A stretch of DNA of 64,000 nt from Isoetes taiwanensis (taxonomy: Eukaryota > Streptophyta > Lycopodiopsida > Isoetales > Isoetaceae), in assembly GCA_021234155.1 (NCBI GenBank), contig JAJEKV010000057.1:246001-310000 (forward strand), read 5' to 3'. Each line of letters opens with the position of its first letter. The first letter of the stretch is position 1. Both the position numbers and the translations under genes were made by a program. This document shows, piece after piece, positions 21,980 through 33,900 of the stretch. The notes beneath the pieces are model-generated. The model did not search any database. It had not been told where the DNA came from and saw nothing but the letters and a program-made list of their open reading frames with translations.

Positions 21980-24140
21980 ATCATCTTTCTTTTAAGCTTT
22001 GAATTACATTGTCTTTAAGTGTCATCCCAACATAATTATTGAGAAGATTGCTTTTTCAGATATATGCTGCAGAAATTATAGTAGTAATCTTTTTAAAACC
22101 AGAAAGAGGAGAAGACAGCTGTCTCCTATATGCACTATCTATTATTGATGTGAAGAGGTTACCTGTTTCCAAAGCACTCATCATGTGCTGAAACACTGAT
22201 ATTAACAGTGCGAATATTGTGCTTAGATTTGGCAGCTTCAGAAAGAATTAAGATATCCCTGTAAATAGCATTTACAGCAATCTATTATACGTGTCCTTGA
22301 GTCGGTAAAAGTAGCTAAAGAAGCTATTGCAATGTTCCTTCTAAAAAGAAATTTATGCATATGCCCGAAGTTTTGCACTGCAGAGAAAGATTAGGAAACC
22401 TGACATATTCATGCATTATTCTCTTGTTTTAGTAATCGATGAATCTTGCTTTGTTACCTCTGCTAAGAGATTGTATCAAGGATTCCTTGCATAATCAGCA
22501 CTGCGACCTTTATCCTCTGCTGGCCCTGCACATATGTTAGATTCTTTTAGATGCAAACTTCATTGGCGACACTTATACATAATTGAGCTACTGGATTAGC
22601 TGGCTTATCCTGCTTCACAATCACCATATAGAATTCTTGGCTTCACAACTACATGATCTGTGCAACAGAGAGGAAGAGCATGCTCAAAAATCAATAGGGA
22701 GACGCCAGATATGTATTGTACTTACAAAAGCTTTAAAGATTGAAAAATAATAGGTAAGAAAAGATAATGATAAGGCAACACAAACATCTCAGGTGCTTCC
22801 GACCTCCATTGGTGGTTAGTTAGATAGCTGCACCATGAAGTATAGAAGAAAAGAATGGACTCAAAAAAGGCCTTAGAAATCGCTACTATTTCTGTCACAA
22901 CCCTTCTCGTCAACGCCATTCAGCAAATTGATTTCCATAAATCAAAGAAGATCCAAAACAGATGCTTCAAAACCTGCAGCAGAAGCAAAAATCCCTAGGG
23001 CCTCTTTGGGTTGCCTTTTTTTGGGCTACGGAAAAGAGATGACATAGTTGCAGAAACCATTTTACCTGAAGGATAAGCCCAGAAATGTTTAAACAGACAA
23101 AATGGACGAAAGCCTCTCCTTGCGCCATCATCACAATAAAAATGTTTATAGTAATGGAAAAGGAACGGGCCTTGCCTGACTCTGAGAAAGAAAGAAAACT
23201 TAGGAGGAGATGGATGGATGCATCTTAGACTGAGAACCATCTAACAAAGTGCAATCCAGATCCATACATAGATCCTTAGTGGAGCCGTACAACAGCCATT
23301 AGCAAGAAATGCACAGTATAGTGATGTTGAAGAGTGCAACATGGATTTGGCAGGGTTTTGTTAATTATGTCAGGACTCTCTGCACTGCAGGCTGTCAATT
23401 TTTTTCTCAAGCATGGCGCACACCCCATTATTATTCCTGTTATGTTCCTATTGTCATTGTCCGACCCAATGCATAATGAATTCAGAGCACAGATGGTATT
23501 CCCCTGCAAAACCACAAAAATGGCACGACATTAATCAAAATAATGCCTATTTCCTGTTTAAATTTGTATTTTAAGACTACAAATTCCAGATGCATTTGCA
23601 AGGGGGCTTTCCAAAGACATGAATTGATTTCAAAGAAAGACCAACTACAGCATAACTGCTTGGAGTTATTCTAAGTTAGATACGCATCTATTCTATATTT
23701 TTTGAAATACCTGACTGTGGAGTAGACCCCTGATTCTGAAATATGTTTTTTTGCTAAATCCTTCTTTGTTATTGTACCAATCTGATTCAACAGAACAGCT
23801 GGGTTTAGGATCGAATCATACCCTCCAGTATGTAGTAATCTATAAGACAAATTATTAAGAATTAGCCTGGAATAATGCGTCAAATGGATACGAAGGCAAA
23901 AGCATGAAACAACTCACTGCTATAATAATACTATTCCTAGTAGCTACACACAAGTTTTTGTTCCCAAGTTACTTGCGAATAACCTCCATAATGTCGATGG
24001 TCACAGAAGGAACAAAATCAAGATGTTTATATGCATAGGTTGAATAGAGTTCTTGATGCAAGCAGGAACATAAGCATGCAAGCTCCTTTGCATAAAAAAT
24101 CGACATGCAATAATAGTGGAATCCCAAGCAACAAACTGAC
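21980..24140. other. non-coding stretch, no gene recognised
   Basis: Only short unsupported frames occur, such as 22,722-22,919 and 23,334-23,534. Confidence 0.45.
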
Positions 24141-24142
24141 CT

Positions 24143-24265
24143 GCAAAAGATCTTGACGGTCTAGAAGCTCTTTGCACAAACCTGGTAAGAAAAAATCGAA
24201 GCTCCAGATCTCTAGACAAAGAAAAAATGGATTATCAAACCAAAGAGCAGCTTCAGGTTCTCAGA
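24143..24265. repeat. dispersed repeat, copy 2
   Basis: This matches 2,370-2,545, including the LDGLEAL-coding block and the GTAAG donor-like sequence. One copy is inside the CACTA insertion and the other outside it, so the CACTA contents include sequence that is repeated elsewhere in the genome. Confidence 0.6.
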
Positions 24266-24876
24266 ACAAACCAAATGCTTGCAGAAGCCTTGGGGATGTC
24301 ACAAACTCCAGTCCAGCTGAGGATCGGCAGAGGCGGCAAGAGCATCTGAAAGGGCTCTTCCATCGATGTCAAAGGGATCTGCAAAATGTGTGAGAAACAT
24401 GAATGCAAACTCTAAAAAACGTGAATGCTTGAAAAGTAAATCAAAGCTCTCCTTCGAAATTGTATTAGTGCATAAACTTTTTTCCAGCCCAGTCTGCTAA
24501 CAAAAAATACCTTAAAGCCGTTGTTATCTCGAACAGAAATGATCTTTGCCCTCATCAAAATAGCGACGGAATGTTTCAAGCCACACAATAGCATAACGTT
24601 TACTCAGACCTTTGCTTCAGTGAAAACAAAGGCAAAATATGGAGCTCTTAACATTCCTCGCATCCCGGCCATCCCTTGCTTCATTTCATAACCCTTGCTC
24701 CGTTAACGACCAAGGTAAAAAATAGAAAGGGAAAAGTGGCCAGGAAAAAAGAAAACGTTACTGTCGGCCAGAAAAAAAAAAGCTTACAGCTTCCTTAACC
24801 ACTGGCCCTTGCAGGTTATTTAGATCTAGCCGCTCCTCACCGTCCGATCACGACATGGTTATTTTCCATAACGCCT

Positions 24877-24983
24877 CGAATATTCTTTTCTTGAAGAATA
24901 TTCGGACGATTACTGCCGTAATATCCCGAATATTCTTTTCTTGAAGAATATTCGGACGATTACTGCCGTAATATCCCGAATAT
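24877..24983. repeat. 50-bp tandem repeat with inverted GAATATTC motifs
   Basis: Two identical 50-bp units (24,877-24,926 and 24,927-24,976) and a partial third. Each holds GAATATTC, a 10-bp spacer TTTTCTTGAA, then GAATATTC, so GAA and TTC triplets alternate as in heat-shock elements. Confidence 0.8.
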
Positions 24984-25393
24984 ACGATAATCGCCAAGAG
25001 ATGCTTTGCCTCTGTTCATGTGTTCTTCTTCCCAACGGCAGCAGAGGAGGTTTTTGGTTGGGGCTTGCAGCATCGGTTTTTGGTTGGGGTTTTTGGTTGG
25101 GGCTGGATCAAGATGCAGGAGAGGTCTTCGACTGCTTCAAAAAAAATTTGTATTAAAATGGGTCAAGATGCAGAACAAAACAGTTGATCAGAAGCTTTGT
25201 TTTCGTGATTGGGCAAATCACAGGAGCTTAATAAGGCTTAAATCATGTGTTTTAATTGCTGGGAGTTTCAAATATGTGTAGTGGTGAGATTTCGAAGGAA
25301 CCCATTTGCAACCTCGGCAAGAAATTGGTAGGAATTTCCCTGGTATATTGAAGCTATGAAAGAGATCCTGCCTGCCTTACCTGTAAGCAGAAG

Positions 25394-25537
25394 CCTCAAA
25401 TCCGACCAAACTGAGATGAAAAAAGCCTGAGCCTATCTACTGATATTGCAGGAACCCAAACAAAATCGAAATGCCAGGACCCTCAAATCCGACCAAAATA
25501 AGATGAAAAAGCCTGAGCCTATCTACTGATATTGCAG
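25394..25537. repeat. direct duplication of about 58 bp
   Basis: Copies at 25,394-25,451 and 25,481-25,537 share CCTCAAATCCGACCAAA and GCCTGAGCCTATCTACTG, ending GATATTGCAG. They are separated by 29 bp. Confidence 0.85.
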
Positions 25538-25600
25538 CTTGAGATCTACTTCGGAGAAAAAAACCTGAGTTCGCCCAACCTGCTCGGGCCTGTGGTTAAG

Positions 25601-25703
25601 GGAGGTCAACCCTCCTCTCTCGGGGATCATGGGAAATAACCCTCTCGGCCTCCGGCCTCGAGGGTTATTTCCCATAATCCCCTCAAGAGGAGGGTTAACC
25701 TCC
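25601..25703. repeat. long near-perfect palindrome
   Basis: Arms of about 48 bp (25,601-25,648 and 25,655-25,703) are about 85-90% complementary, with a tiny GC-rich centre near 25,651. They contain GGGAAATAACCCTC in the left arm and GAGGGTTATTTCCC in the right. The palindrome is inside the GC-rich element that ends at 25,993. Confidence 0.9.
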
Positions 25704-25970
25704 TCATCAGAGCAAAATATCCCCGAAAAAACTTTTTGCCTTCGACGAAGAACTCGTGAAACATGGGTTTGGTGACTTTCCGCGACCGCCTCCGCTTCTG
25801 GCGAACTCGCCACTATGTTGCGTAATGCAGACGCACCGCCCACACCTGAGAGAGAGAGAAAGCCAGGAAAAACCGAAAGAAGAGAGAAAAATAGGAAAAC
25901 GCTGCTTTTTTTGCGAAAAAGCGTGAGCTTTGGGAGCCGGAAAGGGCACACCGGCGTGAGAGAGAAAGGG

Positions 25971-25993
25971 CAAAAACTTTTTAAGTAAGTAGA
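25971..25993 (+). repeat. shared element terminus, copy 2
   Basis: The 23 bases are identical to 20,895-20,917. Here the neighbour is ATGTGAGT instead of a Helitron terminus, so the end point of the repeat is defined by the change in flank. Confidence 0.7.
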
Positions 25994-28558
25994 TGTGAGT
26001 AACAAGATAAAAGCAAACAGGAAAAAATGATATTTTGAACCAATTTTAGACAGATTTTTCTGGGAAAAAAACATGGTACAAATGCAGACAAGAGAATAAG
26101 ATCTTACCCGAGAAAAGCTTGAATTTGATGGAGCCCGGTTGGATCGAGAGAAGAAAAATGAAGCAAGATGGGGCATTTGAAGGAATGGACCCAAACTCGA
26201 GAAAAGGAACTTGGAAGACAAAAAAGGGCATGTGTGGTTAGAAAATAAGAAAAAGAAAACCAAATTTGAGCAATGCCTCTAAAGAAGAATCTGTGAAGCT
26301 CCTATAGTTCTCGAATAAGTTGAAAGGATAAAGGATAAACTTACGACTCATTATAAATTCCTCAAGAAGAACTTACACCTCGGTCTTATTTTACGGAACA
26401 CAAACAAACACCCATTTTGGCTTTATGCAAAGACCAAAATGGCATCACCAAAGAAAGTCTAAACCTTGAGCGAAATATTTTGGGCCGACAAACTTACGGA
26501 TCTTGCGGAGAACCCTACGCTATTTTGCGAAATGCCCCAAACTTCGTGACAGAGAGAATAGTTGGCAATTTTGGCCAAATATTTTATGGAACAGTTTGCA
26601 TGCCCACCGCGATGGCTCATTTGTCTTCGCTTCATCTTCATTTGGGGAGAAGAAAGGCTAAAGCACTCCAAAGCATTTTTGCAACTCCAAAGATGTGTGT
26701 TGGCAATAGCGGGCATGGTAGCCCGATTTCAATGCTTGGTGCAATAATGGAGACCCATTCCATAAATGCTTGGTACATTAGCCCGATGCTTGAGTGCAGA
26801 GGCCCTACCTTCAAGACTCTCGTTTATTTCTCAAGACGAGCATACCCCACCGCAAAGATGGCGAAGATCTGGCTGCGGCATTTGCAAATTCACGCCGGAT
26901 GACGAGAAGAGCTAGCACTATGTGATGTATGCGTGATTCAAAATCCATTCCGCAACGGTGGGATGAGAGCCGCTATTCTCGTGAGCGTGGGCCGAAAGCA
27001 GTTTTTGGACGAATGGAAGCCTTGCAAGCATAGTTCTCTGCTTCAAATTCTGTTCCACCAAAACCACAAAGAAAAGCAACCAATAAGATTGAGGGACTTG
27101 GATCGCAATCTGAGCCCTTCATTATTTTATCTCAACAACCATCAATTTTTTAAAACCAAACACAAATATCATGCCTAGACATTTACCTTTAACAATACAT
27201 TGTCACTGATGAAATAATATTACAAACACCGACATATTAGGTAGTGGGCCACCCATTTTGGGAAAAATGTCGCCTTTTTGTTTTTATGTTACTGTATACA
27301 AAATCATATCACCCCTTTTTAAGGCCTATTTTCTAAATTCATTTTGCAAAAGTTGCTTAAAATACTTCGGAATTAATTTTACCTCATCGAAATTTTTTAA
27401 GGATGACCAAATTTTCCAGGGTGAAACCCCCCTAATTTTGAACCATGAGCCGGGGATAAAAATTTAATTATTAAATATATCACGAGTTAACTTTTACAAC
27501 GATATCTATATCATCTTCCATTGCCTTACTATTTTCACTATTTTCTACTATGTCTTTCATGCATATCTTATGTTGATCCCTTGCTTCATTAAAAGGAAGT
27601 CATACCTTGGATTAAAGCCCCATAGCCAAGGCCTTGTAGAAAAATCTTGAAGATCCATCGGAATTTCCTAGGCACAAACTTGTAGATGGAATTCCCATGA
27701 TGGTAGATCATTAAGTCTGTAAAGGACTTCCTTAGTTCCTTACTTAAAAACCTTGGGGAGCATTGTTAAATGTCGTAAATACAACTATATGACAAAAATA
27801 CGCAGAAGAAATACGTGAAGGAGAAGCCCATGAACCCTAAAACTTGGAATTTGGCTTAAATCATGACTTTCTGCTCATCATCGCCACTGCAACCTATCTA
27901 GTCATGGACCCCAAAAAAAAAAAAAAAAAAAAAAAAAAAAGAAACACAAAGATGCTAAAATGAAGTTCGAACCTACTGGAAATTACAAACTAAGAAACTA
28001 TACATCAGGGGAACTGGTTAGAGAGGTTCTTGAAGGCCCAGGCACTTGAAAATTCTTTATATGATTATAAATGCTAAACACGCTCGTAAGTGATCTTGAA
28101 AGTTACCCGAATGACGAAACACATGGGTTTCTACATGGTTGCCTGCATGATGCTTCACGGTTTGATAAATTCTCTCAGGCCGATCTTGGATTTTTTTGAA
28201 CCTGCGCAAAGCAAGGTCCTTCAATGGAGGATTCAACTGTTGGATAGGGAAACCAAGCTCCAGGAGGGAAGGCATTAGCATACCGCCTCCCAGAGGAGCA
28301 CTGCCAGGAAGGCCTGCCCGATGCACCCTTGCCATCTCCATTGGCAAGCTCCCCGTGCATCTACTGCCTCAACACCCCTTTTCTCTGATGCATTCTTGGC
28401 ATTAAACAAGGTTATTCGACAGGTTTGGAACATGATTGCACAGTTAGTTTGGCCGAATCGACTGGATCTTGGCATTCACAGGTTTAGGATTCTTATAAAT
28501 TTTCGATGATATATCCCACATGCCAATTTAGATTTGGCGGATCAAGTTATATAAGGAA
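25994..28558. other. non-coding stretch with one unassigned ORF
   Basis: An open frame at 26,417-26,902 (161 aa) has no recognisable domain or typical coding signature and I do not call it a gene. An A28 run lies at 27,913-27,940. No gene family was recognised in any frame here. Confidence 0.45.
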
Positions 28559-28587
28559 CTAGAAACGCGTGCCCGGCGATGCCGGGC
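28559..28587 (-). mobile_element. Helitron 3' terminus, element extends right
   Basis: The minus strand reads hairpin GCCCGGCATCGCCGGGC (28,571-28,587), eight bases, CTAG (28,562 to 28,559), then T. The body to the right was later split by the LTR retrotransposon at 29,314-40,674. The BASS symporter exons at 41.97-42.7 kb are on the same strand and plausibly belong to this Helitron's cargo. The 5' end is not resolved. Confidence 0.75.
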
Positions 28588-29313
28588 ATTAGTCGTGGAC
28601 GTTTGAAATGGGTAGATTTAGTCGTGGAGGTGCATGGAATGGATTGAATAATGGAATTCATAGTGTGGATGGAAATGGATAGATAATGGAATGTCTACTG
28701 TTACGGGATTGATTGATGTGAGTGATAGTTTAGGCTTGTACTGAATACGACAAAGGTGCAATAGGCACACAGATAGAGAACAAACTTTGCCTTTGAAGTG
28801 TGATCATAATATGAAATAATTTGTATGCCATCTGGTTCTTGGTCCAACAATTACCAAATATATCAACAAATTGCCTTCAAACAATATATTAAACAAATAT
28901 GTTGGCTCTACATACAACCACAAAATGCTTTTGGTGCAATCTGAAATGATAGGGTTTATGTTCATCAGCCTCAATGGATCCACATCATGAAGAACCTATC
29001 CCAAAGAGTTCTAGGCAAACTTAAGATACCACCCTTCTCTATGAACACAAAATAGAAACTTAACCCATCTCACCATTTCATCATTAAAGAAATAGAATTA
29101 ACCTGGATTCTACAGCAAATTGAAACTTATGAATGCTGCCAATTCATAATTGTTTGGCACTTAGCACAATCCTATACCATGCCAAAAGACTAACAATAAA
29201 TTGCAAATCTTGTTGCAAATGTATCTCTTAGATACATGTGGATAAAACTTTATTCTTTTGATAAATGATTTAGAGCATGTATACATAGAATCCTAATCTT
29301 CCTTCCCCCATCA

Positions 29314-30954
29314 TGTGACGTTCCAGGGGAATATACGCTATGAATACGTATATTCCTGGACCCGTCACTATACAAGTCTATCTTCATAGCCTTGTATACC
29401 ATAGATTGTGGCACTAGGGGGGCATGACTAAGTTATTCATATAACTTAGCCAACCTTAGGTTAAGACCATTTTCCACGTGGCCTTAACCTATTGGGCAAC
29501 CGCCACACGAGACTCACCCGATTGGTGCCACGTGGCATCCTAGGTGGACCTAACTTATATAGGCTGGAACCCTAACCCTAGGCCTCTTTCCAGCCCTAGC
29601 ACCCAGAGACTCACCTACTCGTTCGAAACCCCGTTTCGAACATCGTTTGCTGTGGCATAGACTGGTGCAGCAGCCCCAGCAGGGTAGACTCGTTCTTGGA
29701 GCAAGAGCAGCATCACGTGAGTCGAAGACCATGGAGGCACACGGATCTGGAGGGAGAGCATCAGGAGCAGGTATGTAGGGTAGTAGTTGTGATAGCTCAT
29801 CTGGAATTAGCATTCCAGATGTGCTAGTATCTTGTATCTAGAGTAGAGCCATCCTAGAAAGGTATTCAACATATTGAACCCTAATCAATGAACCCTAACC
29901 CTTAGTTAGGTTGTATGATTAGGTTAAGATGTTCTTCTTATGATTATTCTCATGATATGATGATTATGTGATGATGGTTGATCATGTTTGCTCCTCTTGT
30001 ATTGGGAAGGGGGGTAGAGACCTAGGGCCATATGTAGTATGCTCCTAGAGTAGATCCCTTAGTTCCTATTAGTTGCGGCCTGTGCATAGGAGCCCACCAG
30101 GCTATCGAGGCTATGATATGACTCAGCACCACATAACGGGGCTAGAGGGAATGTGGAGGGAGGATCCCCTGCCGAAAGTGGGGGCTTGGGGATCCCATAG
30201 TGGGCTAGGCTTATGGTGGGTCACGCGGTGTGGGCGAGCATGGGTCCGACACCTCCTGGGGCAATGGTGTCGCCCTGCCTCTCGAGGGCTGCAAGTGTTG
30301 GCTTGGCTCTCGTTTTGGGGGGTTAAGTCGGGTACGAATCGTGTGTCGTCACGATTCTCTAGCCGCCCACGGAACCTCTAGACCCTGGGAAGGGGAGATG
30401 CAACCCTTCCTGCCTCATCGGACCAGGGAGATGCAACACGAGTAGTCGATGGGTGATGCCATGGGGCTAGCGTCTCCAGGAAGGCTAGAGTCATGCGAGC
30501 CTGATTTAGCCCATCTGCAAAGTATGCACAGGAGGGGCGGATGGAGTGGTCAACCCTAGCCATTGTTCTATGCCAGCCCTCGCCATTGCCATGACTCGGT
30601 CTGCTCTATCTTGAGGCCTAGCTAGTCAGTCATCCTCCTTATGAGTCTGAACCAGGGTAGGAGCTCTCATGTTTTATGGTTCATGATTATCATCTTTGCA
30701 TTGGTATATGTGTGATGCACTACCCTTCGAGGTAGTATTTGTATATGTTTGATGCTAGTTCTGACGTGTTATCGCTTCCGCTGTTATAGGAGCCCATAGG
30801 GGAAGGGCGCGCAAGACACCTTCGTGTTCCCTCCCCGCACTAGGGATCACCTCGAGTCTGGGGTAGGCGAAGGGGCCCGCGGGTTGTTGAGCGGGACGGG
30901 GATTTCTGCCGAAAGTACCGCCCGAAGCCGATATGTTTAGCGAGGGGCGCCACA
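29314..30954 (+). repeat. 5' LTR
   Basis: The 1,641-bp repeat is nearly identical to 39,033-40,674. Two G-boxes (CACGTG at 29,475-29,480 and 29,529-29,534) stand upstream of a TATA box (TTATATAG, about 29,555-29,562), followed by telobox-like AACCCTAACCC, a credible Pol II promoter. Differences from the 3' LTR cluster in GC-rich stretches near 30,160-30,250, 30,430-30,530 and 30,850-30,930. Confidence 0.93.
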
Positions 30955-30955
30955 A

Positions 30956-30967
30956 TGGTATCAGAGC
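30956..30967 (+). promoter_or_regulatory. primer-binding site, initiator tRNA-Met
   Basis: TGGTATCAGAGC directly follows the 5' LTR (one base between). It is the usual plant LTR-element sequence complementary to the 3' end of initiator methionine tRNA, where minus-strand DNA synthesis starts. Confidence 0.92.
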
Positions 30968-30969
30968 AA

Positions 30970-33900
30970 TGTTCTTGGTTGACCAAGAGCTAGCACTGAC
31001 CATATCCCTGAATAGGTAGACTAACTGGCCTAGCTATGGAATGGAATGAGAATTCCAGTCTTGAACCGCGAAATATGGGAGAATTTTTTTTCCCATTAGC
31101 AGGGTCGTAATTAGATTAAGTATAGTCTAAGTGGTGGAAATAATATAGTCAAAAGAAACCTTCTAGTAAATTTGAGCTCAAGTTGTTCATGAACCGCATC
31201 TTCCAAGCAAAAAAAATTGAACGAGAAATCGCTCAAAAGAAAGTTTGAAAGAAATGGCGTGAAATGACCACTACTTGGCCCAAAAAAAGGAATTAGGAAA
31301 TTTTGAGAAATAGTTAAGTGATTAGGGGAAGTACCTTAATTATTAACCCATAGTTATAATAAATTTACTCTTAAGAAAAAGTAGCTAATAAACCTATGGA
31401 AACACCTCTACTCCCTATAAGTTTCCAAATGGTGGCTTGAACCTCTCCCTTACCCTTGTAAAGCAAATTAGAAGCTAATCTCCGAAGCTGCCGTAAGAGT
31501 GTCCACCGAACGAACAGCCGACGAGGTCGACCCAAAGGAGCCGCGAAGATAGAGGCAAGATCGCTCGAAGAGGCCACCATCAAGGAAGCTAAATTGTTGG
31601 GAGGACCAAGCAAGTAGCTAGGAAGGTTGGAAGCTCCAGCTTGCACCGGAACGTCGAAGCACTCACGGTGGGCGGCGACAAGCAAATTCTTGAGGCCCTG
31701 CGACCTAGGTCAGACGACAAACTTGGCCACTCAAACTCTTCAGACGAATCGTTTCACTCGAGGAGCAGCAACGACTTAGCACTTCAGGCGAATGATCGCA
31801 AGGCTCGGGGAAATTGAGATCGTGGGCGTCGCTTCTCGGGTGGGGAAGAGCAAGTAGCAGAGCAACTCGCAAGAATCAGGAGCAACCCCAAAGGGTGGGA
31901 GAGCGTGGGAAGAGCAAGTAGCGAGAGCAACCTGCAAGAATGAGAGCAACCCCAACACGTGAAGAATAGGGGAGCAAAGAAGCAAAGAGGGAGCAACCTC
32001 AAGAATACGAAAGCAACCCAAGCAAAGAGAAGAATGCCAGCAGAAGAAGGCGCAGAAAGCAACCAATGCGTAAAAAAAGCGCATAAAGAGGGCGGAAGCT
32101 AGGCGAGGGAGAGCATGGTTATCGAGAACCACAACCGGACTAACCGGAGGAGGATAAGCCCGAGGAAGAAGGACCACAACAATGTGGAGAGGGGAGCAAG
32201 AGGCTAAAGAAGAGGAGGAGGAGGAGGAGGTCAAGAAAAGACGAGGCCTACGCCAAGAACCATATCCAATGCGGTCAAGGAGGGCAACATCAAGAAGAAG
32301 CTACTTAAAGCTCAAGCAAGATATGGAGTAATGAGAAGAAGAAGGCAAAGATACAAGATTTATCTCCATCAAACGACGGACAAGGTAGCCGACCGTGGTC
32401 GAAAAGCTAGCCTCCACCACCTCGATTTCGATTCCCGAAGAAGGTCCGCCATGGGCCAAATACCCAGCACAGTAGAGCTGCTCAGAATATTCGACATTGC
32501 CAACAGCGTACCAGTCTGATGATCCAGAAACTCTCTTTCGAGTGCCTACATCAAAGATCTATTGAGGAGTTCAAGATGGGCCACGACTACTGAACCACAT
32601 CAACGATGGCGGGTCCTCGTCAGGAAGCGGCCAAAGCCGAGAAGGCCAAGATCGCACCATTCATGCTAAGAAGATGACCATTATGATCAAGAGCATGAAC
32701 CTAGCGCGGAGGATTAGAAAAGACGAAATTTAGGAATCTTTGAATAAGATTTTGAACTTGTATATATGTATATATGTTCCTAGAATTAATAGTTGTATGT
32801 ATATATATGGAGTCAAAGTCAACTCGGGTTGCATCGCGCGAAAGGCCTCTGCGTCGCGAACGCAGGCCTCATTTGCGCAACGCAACCCGGTTTGAAAAAA
32901 AAAAAAAAAGTCAAAGTCAAAGTCAACTCGGTTTGCATCGCGCGAAACGCCTCTGCGTCGCGAACGCAAGCCTCATTTGGGCGACGTGACCCGATTTCGC
33001 CCATTTTTGCCCAAATTGACCAATTTTCATCCAACAAACTGCCATGTAGCGTTTCTTGCTTTGTTTTGCTTAGATTTGCAATTCATGATAGCTCATTTAG
33101 ACACCCATAGCCATGGAACAAAAGTTTTTTTTCCCATCAAGAACCCTTGTGCACGGAACCCAAGGCATCCCTACTCATTTGTCATTTTCTCACCATAACT
33201 GCTCTCAGCACTTCAGACGATTTTCCAACTCCCTACTCATCTTCACAAGCCATTTTTCATAGCTATCTCTGTTCAATGGCGCCATCAAGCTTTGTTAGAT
33301 GGTACAGTGAGGCCAATCACATCCGTGATTTCCCTGCCGAGCAAGCCTTCCATGTCTTTGATCATCTCTTTGATCTCCATGCCATTTCGACTAGAACTCC
33401 CTATTACACCGTCATCATTTGTCAGTATGACCAAGCCTTAGAGTTAGAACCAAGATCCTTAAGCTAGATAGAGACGGCATCTGCACTCATCACAGCTTAG
33501 TTGTCGCTCTTATCTTGCTAACTGTCTTCTTGTCTACATATAGGTAGTATAATTAAACCTTTTTCTTAGAAACCCAGCTAGTTGCCAAGGCCTTAGAAAT
33601 TGTTGTTACACGTTGGTAAGGTACACCAAAACACGTTATAGGTGCACGATCAGCAAGTGTCTTCAGCCATGCCTTGTATCATAGATAATTGTCTAGGAAT
33701 ACATTCTATCTAAGTAATTCAGTCTAGCACACCAAGTACACCCATTGAATGAGTCTCCTGCTACCACCCCATAACAGTAAATAAGCACCTTTCTTAGTGT
33801 CCAGTAAAGTGCCAAATGCCAAGTGGGTCAATTGAGGTAGAGTGGATAAAGGCATAAAAATAGGGTTTATAGAGTAAATAGACATAAGTAATTGTTGTTA

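Noticed and set aside
26417-26902. 161-codon plus-strand frame as a gene
   Set aside because: No recognised motif, no promoter or splice context, and an opposite-strand frame is also open.
29550-29813. 87-codon minus-strand frame, repeated at 39,268-39,531
   Set aside because: It lies within both LTRs across the TATA/leader region, is antisense to the element and has no domain. The duplication only reflects the LTR pair.
31776-32234. Minus-strand 152-codon frame in the retrotransposon
   Set aside because: It is antisense, Ser/Leu-rich, and a consequence of AG-rich sense sequence. No domain.
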